From positions 895,434 through 953,008 of the forward strand of contig NW_019091414.1 in NCBI RefSeq assembly GCF_001949145.1: a stretch of DNA of 57,575 bases, written 5' to 3'. Made by a program: the position numbers and the translations under genes. Shown here piece by piece: positions 12,401 through 22,172 of the stretch; positions within the stretch are counted from its first letter, which is position 1, and each line of letters starts with the position of its first letter. The notes beneath the pieces are model-generated. The model was not told the origin of the DNA, searched no databases, and saw nothing but the letters and a program-made list of their open reading frames with translations. The DNA comes from Acanthaster planci. Lineage: Eukaryota > Echinodermata > Asteroidea > Valvatida > Acanthasteridae.

Positions 12401-15400
12401 AGGAGTAATGGTTACGGTCTGGACGATAATTCCTTAGTGTATGAGAAACCCTACTGTCGTATCGGTCCCTATCTTGTCGGTATCGGACTGGGCTTTATCA
12501 TGCACAGGATTGGTAACCGCAAAGTCAAGATGTCACCGGTAAGTTGTGGCAAGAAGTCTTGTCTCTTGTACCACAGTAGCATGTGAAGATTCTGAGTCAT
12601 GTTTGAAGGGACCACCATTAATGAATGCTTTATCTCAAATGAGCCAGCCATTTTTAGTTGTCTCGTTTTTTTTATAACAGAAGGCCTGGAGTGACTTGTA
12701 CCTGCTCAAAACCCATAAATTTACAAATTGGAATTGTAGCAATATGAACATACATGTATGCAGCCACACACTTTCACTGTTGCGTGGCCATTTCAATTAT
12801 TTTCAAAATTTCTGTTGTTTTCTAACTCAGGTAAAGACCTGTGAAAGCAGATATAAATTAGTTTTACAGAGCTTGTATTTATTTCTGTCTTTGCCTTTTG
12901 GCTTCATTTCCATGAACTCAGCCCGGGGTTGAGACCCTTCATGTAAAAACAGCTAACTTTTCTACTTAACAAGTGTAAAAAGATAGGTGATTTCCATTTG
13001 ATTCCAGTGTGAAACTATTTTTTGATCCCATGATGAAGCTGAAATCTGTGACAAAACCAGAATTTGGAAAATAGTCACAAAATAAGCTTGATACTGAATT
13101 GAACTGTTGACTAATTGCCTCTTAACCCCTCTTAAATTGTCTGAGGTTAACTTAACCCCTCTTAAATTGCCTGAGGTTAACTTAACCCCTCTTAAATTGC
13201 CTGAGGTTAACTTAACCCCTCTTAAATGTTGTTTGTCCCCCTTCAAGTTTATTGCCCTCACTGGCTGGCTGGTTGCCGCTGGTATCGCCATCAGTGTCCT
13301 GTATGGGTTGTATCCGACGTACCATAAGCCGGAAGTCGCCATGTCCAGGGCAGGTGAAGTCGCCTATGGAACTCTTAGTCGATATGCTTGGGGTGTTGCA
13401 CTTGCTTGGGTTACCTTTGCGTGCAAGTATGGCTACGGAGGTGAGGTTCGATTTGTTTGGATATTGTTTTGTCTTAATTAACTATTTAGAAATTCATCCA
13501 CACAGGCAGATGGGAGAGGGTAAATAATAGAGCCCATGAAAATATATTTTATGTAAAGGACAACAGAGAATGACTTTATTTTTGAAGTCATGCCAATTTT
13601 GTTTATTGACAAACAAAGCAATGATGTCTTCTAAACACTTCTCAGCTGATTGCTTATAAAAACATTACAAGATTTTTTTGTAAGCCAAGTGAAGATGTCC
13701 CCTCATTTGTGTTTATTTCTTCACAAAGCACAAAATAAGATATCAGAAAAAAATGTTCATCTAACCTACTACATCATATTACGCGTTTTTTGGGTTCAAA
13801 TGTGTACACAAACTTTCTACACACAAGAGTAGGTTTTAAAAGAGACATTGCACTAAACAGCCCCCTCAATTGTCAAGCATGACTTAGCATGTACACTATC
13901 TAAAAAATTCCATTTCAAGTTATCGATTGCGTTACAGCTGCCCATTGTATGAATGCTTACCACCTCTAGCAAAGAAAAATACATGAACCAGAAGGTGCTT
14001 GCTGTTTGTCCTTCCAATTGCTGAAATGGTTGAACTCAGAGGTTTGGTTGTCTGAAAGAGCATTAAGAAGCTAAAGGGTCATGGGTTTGAGTCCCAATCA
14101 AGCATAGCTGGTGAATTGTTCTGATTAGGTTCTGGATGGCATGGGTTTTTATACATTGCTAACAATTGCAAATTGCAATGATGAAGGACAGAGCCTCATA
14201 AGAAATTACAAAAACTGGTATTGCATATTTTCAGAGGAATTATTTGGTAGCATGAAAGTCACTTCAAAGATCTTCAATGAGAAAAGGTTTAGGTAGCAGA
14301 CAGAAATCAGACAAACAGAAATGAATGGTTTCCTCCTGCATGTGTACCCATCTTCCAGGTTGGATCAATAATTTCTTGTCTTGGACTTTCTGGGTTCCTC
14401 TTGCTCGTCTCACCTATTCTGCTTACTTGTTCCATCCAATTGTTTTGATGACCTTCTACCTGAATTTTGGGACGCCAATCTATGAGTCCAGGTACCTCAT
14501 GGTAAGTCAGATTGATCTATTTAGTGCTGTTTTACACTGCACCCCACCCCCCACAAGCAAAACTTAAAATGTAGGAGAAGTATGACCAAGACCACAATTA
14601 ATTTTAGAAATTAGACCAATCCTAGACCAAAGTAAACCTGCCACAGAATCAAGGTAAGGCTTAACCAATCTAAAACAAGACCAATCCAATCTAAAAGCAA
14701 AATAAGAACCAACAAAACCAACACGGCACCTGAGAAAAGTTACAGATCAACTCAACTCAAGCGTTAACTACCAAGTCCACCACTTCTGAGCTTTCAGGGC
14801 AGAACTTGACTAGTATGAAATAGGTGTGTTACACTTCACCGACTGCCAACCTGCTTACTCAGACTGGGGCTCAAAGCATGCCCACAGGGCCTGTCCAGTT
14901 GCATGAATCATCATCAAGTAAACAATTATGAGGGGCACCATGCAACTTCAGGATGGGTAGACTAAGGGGTGCTACTCCTATACAGTGCGTGGACTTTTGC
15001 ATTGAGTACAAAGAAAAAAAAACTAAGTTAAATTTGCCCCTGCTACACATACATGTGTATGGTTGCTTACATAGGATACTTAAAAGTGAACGGCAATGTC
15101 CTTAAACATCATATCACATCAATATCACAAATAAAATCAAGAAGTACATGTACTCACTGGGGGTTTCCGTGTCGACTGTACTACACAATCGCCATTGATT
15201 ATGGCAACACTGACATGGAAATGGGTGCTACTGACATCAAAATATACCCATGCTCTCCATGTCCCTCTAAAACTCGAACTCCACTGCCAACCCAAAGTCT
15301 TCGACTGTCTCTTATACTGTCTTTTTTGTATTCATACGCAAAGAGTTACTTACCAAGTAAATTATAGTACAAGTAAAGTGAGCTTCAATTAACACGTCAC

Positions 15401-15846
15401 CAAAATACCACATAATACAAGGGGTTATTATTGTACATGACCGTAATTTTGATAGATTCAGTCAGTTGTCTAAAATAATCTTTGGACTTATTTTCCTGGT
15501 GGAAGTCTACAAAGTACAACCAGCCCTTGTGCGCGGGAAGCACAAAGGTCACCATGTAACAATTACTTGACATACGAACATGCAAATAACCCAGATACAA
15601 AGTAGATCAACTACACAACATGCATATTCATGTTTAGAATCAAAACAAAAACCAAAAGTCTCTTTTTCTTTTTCTGGGCAGGCATACTTCTTTGCTGGGA
15701 ATCTGTTGTTGTCGTACGTGATCGCACTGTTTGTTGCCCTCGCTGTTGAGTATCCATTCGCAGCTCTTGAGAAACTCTTCATGCCCAACAATCCAAAGGA
15801 GAAGATTGAGAGTTACCATAGAAACCAACAGAACCTCTCTCTGTGA
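3482..15846 (+). CDS. nrf-6-like: NRF-6-like membrane acyltransferase A (15 exons, 734 aa)
   Basis: Exons: 3482-3728, 4179-4324, 5848-5938, 6239-6344, 7251-7495, 7799-7975, 8785-8878, 9341-9433, 10062-10230, 11156-11235, 11925-12044, 12403-12538, 13248-13440, 14359-14501, 15682-15846; all join in frame. A signal peptide (residues 1-24) precedes a Cys-rich NRF domain: C70, AFGKP near 86-90, Y-D-E-C108, F-N-Y-C117, G-L-C143 and S-C148. A first membrane helix begins at about 197, then an acidic loop (about 245-265). The acyltransferase_3 domain follows, with LNGIRVISM and the probable catalytic His in VILGH326, then about ten further membrane helices. The C. elegans relatives nrf-6 and ndg-4 act in lipid and drug handling; the substrate here is unknown. 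Intron 7 uses a GC donor. An AG just before the start codon leaves room for a 5'-UTR intron. Introns also carry an inverted repeat (5289-5438), two fold-back elements and a 30-bp repeat. Confidence 0.93.
5289..5438. repeat. Inverted repeat in intron 2 of acyltransferase A
   Basis: The left arm GGGCATTTTTGAAACGAGTG plus GATTAGGCTT is mirrored by AAGCCTAATCCACTCGTTTT followed by GAAATGCCCTT. The arms are about 30 bp and the whole unit about 150 bp. It looks like a small fold-back element. Intron 2 (4325-5847) otherwise shows nothing recognisable. Confidence 0.78.
8879..8880 (+). other. GC splice donor of acyltransferase A intron 7
   Basis: The exon ends ...TTTCTCAG and the intron begins GCAAGT, giving the classical CAG|GCAAGT consensus of GC-AG introns. 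Joining to the acceptor at 9340 restores the family motif SFFFLSGLL. The nearest GT would shift the frame. The paralogue uses GTAATT at the same position. Confidence 0.88.
9570..9708. repeat. Fold-back element, family F2, copy 1
   Basis: The left arm runs GACAGC...GGAAAGGCTTGCGGTAGCAC and on to TTCTTATGAGT; the right arm is its reverse complement with a few differences. The arms are about 58 bp around a very short loop. The shared end motif GGCTTGCGGTA...ACCGTG links it to 10606-10839 and 16331-16530. It lies in intron 8 of acyltransferase A. Confidence 0.85.
10606..10839. repeat. Fold-back element, family F2, copy 2
   Basis: The ends are AGAGAGGGCTTGCGTAGTAC and its mirror, GTTACCGCAAGCCCTCTCT. 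Internal arms carry TACTTGACGTTTCGAACAGT on the left and the mirrored TTGAAACGTCAAGTA on the right. It lies in intron 9 of acyltransferase A and is longer than copy 1 because it keeps a spacer between the arms. Confidence 0.87.
13121..13227. repeat. 30-bp tandem repeat beside the exon 13 acceptor
   Basis: The unit CTTAACCCCTCTTAAATTGC followed by CTGAGGTTAA occurs about 3.6 times with almost no divergence, ending 20 bp before the acceptor AG at 13246-13247. The unit length is a multiple of three and is open on both strands, but the paralogue has no counterpart and the exon reads correctly from 13248, so it is intronic. Each unit contains TTAAC, a possible branch-point sequence. Confidence 0.88.
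14040..14110 (+). repeat. Probable tRNA-derived SINE head
   Basis: GGTTTGGTTGTCTGAAAGAG is followed after about 30 bp by GGGTTTGAGTCCC, with the spacing and sequence of RNA polymerase III A and B boxes. No full cloverleaf is present. It lies in intron 13 of acyltransferase A. Confidence 0.5.
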
Positions 15847-16330
15847 GTTCCCTAGATCTCTAACCGATTTCGCAAAACCTTTTGCAATGGCCTAACTTCA
15901 CTTAACCTATATGTACATGTTGTTGCTTAAGTTTCACAACGCATTTCATGAAAGTTAACGACTGATCAAGTCCAAAACTTGTGCAACAAACTATGACGAA
16001 ACTTATGCAGTCATTTTAAGGAGCATAAGCTTGGCAAAACAAATTTGAAATGATTGATTTAACTTATCAACGATATTCATTGAGGCACAACATTGCTAGA
16101 CTTAAGGTTTCTATGAGAGAAGTACAACTTTGTTAATAAGAGGTAATGAGTTAATGGTTAAGAGATTTTTTCTGCCTAGTGCTTGTGAAGAGAAGACGAA
16201 CTTATTTTCAAAATGGTGGACATAGTTAATTTAACAACTGTTTGATGACTGCTGTTATATTGAAAAGAACAGTTGTAAGAGCTATGATCATGTAGCTCTT
16301 GAAGGTTTGCATGGTGGAATGTGATAATTT

Positions 16331-16530
16331 AGAGGGTTTGCGGATACACCGTGTGGAAAATATTTCTTTTGAGTATTTGTGGTTCTGAAAAGAACCGGTT
16401 ACTCGACGTTTTGGACAGTGAGTGCTTTGTCTGTCTTCAGGACTGTCCGAAACGTTGAGAAACTGGTTCTTTTCAGAATCAGACATACTCAAAAGAGATA
16501 TTTTCCACACGGTGTATCTGCAAACCCTCT
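16331..16530. repeat. Fold-back element, family F2, copy 3
   Basis: The ends are AGAGGGTTTGCGGATACACC and the mirrored GGTGTATCTGCAAACCCTCT. Internal arms include GGTTCTGAAAAGAACC, a CGACGTTTTGGACAG segment and the mirrored CTGTCCGAAACGTTG. It matches copy 2 at 10606-10839 in layout and in the GACGTTTCG-type core. Confidence 0.87.
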
Positions 16531-16588
16531 ACCTTAGCTATGATCATCCGTGTCCAGTATGTTTGATACAGTTAAAATGTTGTACACC

Positions 16589-16764
16589 AATACGGCCGTT
16601 TCACGATAGTGCACCACCAAGAGTTTGCAACGCCTTGGCCAATCACAATGCGTGAAATTTGTCGACCCAATCCACGTTTGGAAAGGGTCAACAAATTTGG
16701 CGCATACTGATTGGCCAACGTGTTGCAAACTCTTGATGGCGCACTATTGTGAATCGCCCATATT
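16589..16764. repeat. Fold-back element, family F1, copy 2
   Basis: It begins AATACGGCCGTTTCACGATA and continues through ACCACCAAGAGTTTGCAACG; the right end mirrors it (CAAACTCTTGATGGCGCACT). The internal GTCGACCC and GGGTCAAC pair is also kept. It is the same element as 130-324, slightly shorter. Confidence 0.85.
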
Positions 16765-17486
16765 GACAGTAAGTTTATCACATAGCTGTGCCACAGATTG
16801 GTGGTGCGAAGCTTACTGGTGGTGCAATTATGTCATCAACTTGTTTCTGTAACAAATCTTGCAGTTGAATATTTGTGGGAAACACTGCACTACAAAAACA
16901 AAACATTTTTAGCAGTAATTTTACTGATTATAAGAAATGTGAAATTGATGCACATGTAGCTAATGCCAAGAGGAAGAGTACAAAGTTTGAACTGATCTTA
17001 AGGTCTGTGGAACTACAAAATGAACATTCAGAAATTTTGAAGGATGCCACAGAGTTATATTTTGTAGAGAATTTTTAGTATGCAATATAGTGTACTGAGG
17101 CTTTTTAACAAATGTATATCCCTGACAAAAAACATTTTTACAAGAAAGTTACAAGATCTTAGGCCATGTCAGCATATTTTGCCTGTAGGTTGGTCAAAGC
17201 TGTAGTTGCAAATGCATATAAATGTATAAACTTATTGCATATGCAGACAACAGATGAAGGTTTGGCGGTGGAAGTCTGTTGTATGTTACGGTTTTCAAGC
17301 CTGGCATTTTGTGGTTTTTTTTTTCTGTGAATGTTCATGTATGTCCAGGTCCATGTTTTGTAATTGCTCTTTTGTACAAATATAACCTATTTTTTCCGTA
17401 CTCTCAATGTACAAGATATATTTTGACAAAAGTATACCTCAAAATGTACTTTGAAAGATTAAGAATGCCATCACTGCCAACTTTGT

Positions 17487-17940
17487 GCTGTGAGCCTGGA
17501 ACCGGAGACGTTGGCTTTATATGCAAAGCCTTGGTGCCCAAAATCGGACAAAGGAGTTTGGCCTTGTAACAAAAGACCGTACTCGGAACAACAGACAGGG
17601 CTGCTTGGAATTGCCAACATTTTTTCAGTTGTCAATAGCAGAGGAAATCTGTCATCGTTTTGAATGATTATACCACTGTTTGTGGCATTCAGCAGAAGTG
17701 GAGTACCTCCGGAGACAAAAGCGCTCCAGCGCTCCAGGGCTAGGGATGAGCGATACAAACCGTGGCATACCAATCTGGTCTGCAGTGGGCCAGTTTCGGG
17801 AACAAAAGAAAATTACGTAACACTGCACAATCTAGGGTCTCTTTACAAGGCAGCAGGCCTGGCTGAAATACTTCGGCGTCAATACATTTTGTCTGTCAGA
17901 CTAGAGTAGCCATCATACATGTCATTCATGTGCAAATAAA
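17487..17940 (+). repeat. Decayed relative of the TTAA element at 20111-20700
   Basis: It shares, in the same order as 20130-20570, GGCCTTGTAACAAAAGACC, GACAAAAG followed by GCTCCA, GAACAAAAGAAAATTACGTA, GCAGGCCTGGCTGAAATACT and TCAGACTAGAGTAGCC. The ends are too eroded to show terminal repeats. An AATAAA at 17935-17940 follows directly and could by chance serve gene A. Confidence 0.7.
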
Positions 17941-20110
17941 GTTACGAATTTTTAAAATTTAAAATCCCCTGGGAATATGTCATGCAACTTCAAATGAAAC
18001 CCGGCAGCATATGTATCTTAGATGCTGCATACATTAGCTCTGTAGTGGCAATATTTGAATAGCCATGTGTTATTGCATTCCATAGAGAATCAAGCCCAGA
18101 CTTCACTGCTTACTTGTGGCTTTTTTTTTACCTTTTATGTGAACCACACTTTCCCATGTGACAATGCATCTCCATACTCATCTCAGGGAGTTCAATGTTA
18201 TTGTACACAAGAAAAATTTTGATCATTGCATTGCCGTTTCAAGCAAATCATGCTTGTGTATAGTAGAAGGATGTGGTCTCTGGTGAGTTTACCATTTCTC
18301 TACATAACATTGACAAGGAACCAGTGATTAGAAAATTGACGGTTATGGGTAGCTTGGGACATTGTAATCTTGACATGTTAAAAATTGTATGGCCAGAAAC
18401 ACCAAGAAATATATTTGTGTCTGAGATGGCAAGTCTTTCATTAAAATAATAGCATTTTATAATTCACATTTTATCTCACTGTGTGCAATTACATTGTGAT
18501 AAATCCACCTGTAATTCCATTTTAGATCTTTTAACAATTAAAACATGTACTAGGAAATTAAGAAAATGTTTGTGTTAACATGTTGGGAAGCTGTGGGGGG
18601 GGCAGCTGTCCCCATTGGCAAAAGTCATTAGCATAGAAAATGATCTATTGTTGTTTTAATGTGTCCCTCTAGCTGGTACTGTGCTCCCCCCACGCCCAAA
18701 GCTGGCAATTGGGCTGGTAACCATTTCCAGAGTTAATTCTTGTTCAACTGTTAATGGCAGTAGAAATCATTGAAATGTGTAGTGAAGTTTAGTTTTAGAA
18801 ATATTATAACGCTCCTGGAATTTTCACTTGTTTCACATCACCGGGAAATCAGTTTGCTAGTTTTTACCTCACCTGGAATATACAATACTTAACTTCACTC
18901 AACAAGTCTTTTCATACATTGCTTACTTTCATTATGTAAATGACTGGTTTTGAAGTAAAATTAAATGAATAAGCAAGAAATCAACTTTCTGATCTTTTTT
19001 GTTTGCCCATGCGTATCTTGTTCTAAGCTGCAGCGTCTTCCCCCTCACCCTACCTTACTGGTTCTGGCCCCCAGCCTGGCAGCACCCCCCCTCACCACCA
19101 CCACCAATCCCGTCCCCCAACCTAGCACAAACAACGACAGGCACATGAATGTGACACAGAGTTCGACACTTGCAATGTCACATGGTAAAATCTGGAGTTG
19201 GTAACATTCAGCTTCAAATTTATTATTCGCAAAAACAAATAAATTGTCATATTTCAGCAGATATGTCCACAACGGTCCACCATTAACATTGTCACACAGC
19301 TCCTTTCAGCAGATGTGCAGCTTTCTCCGAATGAGTTGATTGTAGCCGTAAATTATGGTGAGGTACATTTTTTGGATACATATAAATTGCATATTGTTCA
19401 AGTTTATATGCCTTTACAGTTACTGTATGACTATACTTCCAAGAAACAGAAATCAGCAAATGAACATAAACATATTTGCTGTTAATTTCTCTGACAAAAA
19501 AAATGTACTTTGGATACTATATAAAATATTCATAAACAGCTTTAAATAGTTCCATTATAAAATAAAGCAGTAAATTGTTTCAATCAAATATCCATAATTT
19601 AGGCCTATTTCAGTGGTTTCAATTTGGTTTGTTTTTGTAGGTTTTCATGTTTGGTTTGCCATCAACTTTTTATTTCACTTCCAAGTGTTTTATACCATGT
19701 GACAAATACTTAATATTGATTCCAACAATTTCAGTACTTTTCATTTTTAATGTGATTTATTGTCTGACTGTTACATTGGTTATTCAAAACTTTTATTTAT
19801 CTCATCATGGAAGTAGTTTTAGATGGACTGTCCATGAAGTTTTTTCTACAATCCCTGAAACTGTCAAATGTGATAACATACTGTACGTACACAAAGATAT
19901 ATCTCAATTTTTATTTCACAATAAATTCTTTTATCTTGAGGTAATTGAAAAATTTATTGAAGATATTGAAATACATTTCAAACAGTCACTTTGCAGAAAT
20001 TTTCCTGTTTGATCTAAAAAGCAAAATGCTTTAAACTGTTACAAAATGTTATTAAAAAGCTCTGAATATAAAATAATTGAGTAGACATGAGGAATATATA
20101 AAAGTGATCT

Positions 20111-20700
20111 TTAACCACTTCCTGCCGGGGATTCCGGTAACTGGACATGTATGCTTTATATGCATAGGCGGGGTCTCCGAAATCAGACAAAGGGAACTGG
20201 GCCTTGTAACAAAAGACCATACTCGGAACAAAAGACCAGGCTGCTGGGCATTACTGATTTTTTTATACTCTCAAAAGTGGAGATAATCCAGCCTTGTTTT
20301 GAAACAGTATACCACGGTTTTAGGCATTTAGTGCGAGCAGATAACCACCAGGGACAAAAGTGCTCCACCACCGAAGCGATGAGCCACACAGCACCGCTGC
20401 ACGTTAATCTGGCCCCTATTGAAAAGAGGTCAGCAGCGCACTGTGCCGGGTTCGTGAACAAAAGAAAATTACATAACGCCGCACAAGCTGGGCTCTTTTT
20501 ACGAGGCTGCAGGCCTGGCTGAAATACTCGGGCGTCAATACATTTTGCCTGTCAGGCTAGAGTAGCCACCAGACAGTAGTTCGTATGGGTGTAAATGTCC
20601 ATTAAATGAAGATGGCAATTTTTAAAGAATTTTGCAAACAGAAATTATCCCACCCCAGCATCATCAACATTGATAACTGCCACCAGCACGAAGTGGTTAA
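20111..20700. mobile_element. piggyBac-like non-autonomous element with TTAA target sites
   Basis: TTAA (20111-20114) is followed by CCACTTCCTGCC, and the right end reads ...CAGCACGAAGTGG followed by TTAA (20697-20700). The terminal inverted repeat is therefore CCACTTCxTGCy, flanked on both sides by the TTAA that piggyBac transposons duplicate. The interior (582 bp) has no transposase. A decayed relative lies at 17487-17940. TTAA is short enough to occur by chance, but its placement at both ends of the inverted repeat supports the call. Confidence 0.68.
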
Positions 20701-22172
20701 GGTCTTTTTGAAAAATGAAAACATCAATCTTAACAATGAAAATGCAACAACGAGTAACATGAACGGCAACAAATTACATTTACACCTTCCTTAGAATAAA
20801 AATGTGGTATGAATACTGAAGTGAAGCGTAAAAGGGTCATTCTATAAATTTGGAGTCCAATTTTTGGTGTCCCTATCAGATCCAACATGATTTTTTTACA
20901 TTTACATGTAGAACACATTCTTTAATTTCTAAGCGTGATTTGGTAGTGTGAATTATCTGCAAAACAATAAATGTAGCTTGGAGTCAATTTCAATGGTATT
21001 TCCAGGTCAAATTACATAGGTTGCATGTAACATGGACATAAAAATGTCACACATTCGGACCCTGAATCTATGTAATGCCCCAAAAAGGAAACCCTGACCA
21101 GACTCAATCCAACAATATTCAGTGTTCTTTAAAACTCGAACAAAGTAGGAAGGATTTACCCTACAAGAGCAGTGTTATTTTAGCCCATCTCACAGCCAGG
21201 GGCAGATTTCACCCCTTAAGAGTAAGAACTCGGCTGTGCCTCATTCGATTTTTGGCAGAGACACTCCTTATCACTACAAATGTGACGTTTGATCTTACAT
21301 CAAATGGACCGCTTTGTTGTCACAGTCATTTTAAATTCAAGGTTACATGCATGCCAGCCCATGTCCATTGAGCACTGCAGTGGAAAAGTATACATTCGGA
21401 AAATGTGTGCTGTGCGAGAATGGTATGTTCAATTTTCACAACACTGGTGTCAAAATGACCACACGGAGTGACCTGTACTCTAAAAACTCCTAAAGGTTCA
21501 ACTCCTGAAAAAAAAGTTAAGGCGCCCCCCCAGCTCTTATAAGGTGAAACTTGAATGATCTATTTTAATTAAGGCCTTTATAAATCCCTCTCACCTGATT
21601 GGTGAGTCGTCGATCACATGTCACTGAATTATTTGTACAAACAATAGGACTGTACCACAAAAAACAGAAGTTCTATTCCATGAAAATAGAATCTTCTATT
21701 CCACAGTCAAGCTGGGTCTTTCTGGGACATATTCAAGAGTTTTTTAGAATTATTTTTCATATTCACAGAATGGAAATAATAGTTTCCTTTCAGGATAATT
21801 GGTTTTGTTTCATTCGGCCTTGTCTCTTGGAATGAAATATTCTGTCTGTCAATCCATAAATGTATCCATACCACAACACGAATGTGACAAAGCCAATCAC
21901 AGGTCAAATGTCACAAGCTAATCAGAAGTAAAATTTAGTTAATTACCAGTCAGATTATGAATAGTGAAAAGACAGGGATGACCATATATATAACAAACAA
22001 TTGTTTTGGAGGCAGTTAATTGACTATGACTGACTTAAGATGACTTGATTTTACTCCTGGGTTAAGTAAAACAAAGGAGATAATCCCAGAGCAAAGGTTT
22101 GAAGCACAATTAGTACACTAACTGAGAGACTCATTATCTGCTATTGACATAGAATCCTACTGGAATTGTGAT

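Larger units (their letters stand above)
15847..22172. other. Intergenic region between convergent acyltransferase genes
   Basis: No supported gene. It holds fold-back elements at 16331-16530 and 16589-16764, a decayed repeat at 17487-17940, and a TTAA-flanked element at 20111-20700. Several 60-120 codon frames, including an AT-rich hydrophobic one near 19647-20012, lack domains or splice support. I found no convincing AATAAA soon after 15846 for gene A; the one at 17935-17940 lies in the decayed repeat. Confidence 0.65.

Noticed and set aside
13107-13481. An open frame containing four LTPLKLPEVN-type repeats, suggesting a repeat protein
   Set aside because: It is the intronic 30-bp tandem repeat read through into exon 13. 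The paralogue lacks it, and splicing at 13248 gives the conserved protein.
17935-17940. AATAAA as the poly(A) signal of acyltransferase A
   Set aside because: It lies 2.1 kb past the stop codon, at the end of a decayed repeat, with two fold-back elements between. It is possible but not supportable without transcripts.
19647-20012. A 121-residue hydrophobic frame that looks like a membrane protein
   Set aside because: The composition follows from very AT-rich DNA. There is no family motif, no signal of splicing and no polyadenylation signal, and it lies in the repeat-rich gap between convergent genes.
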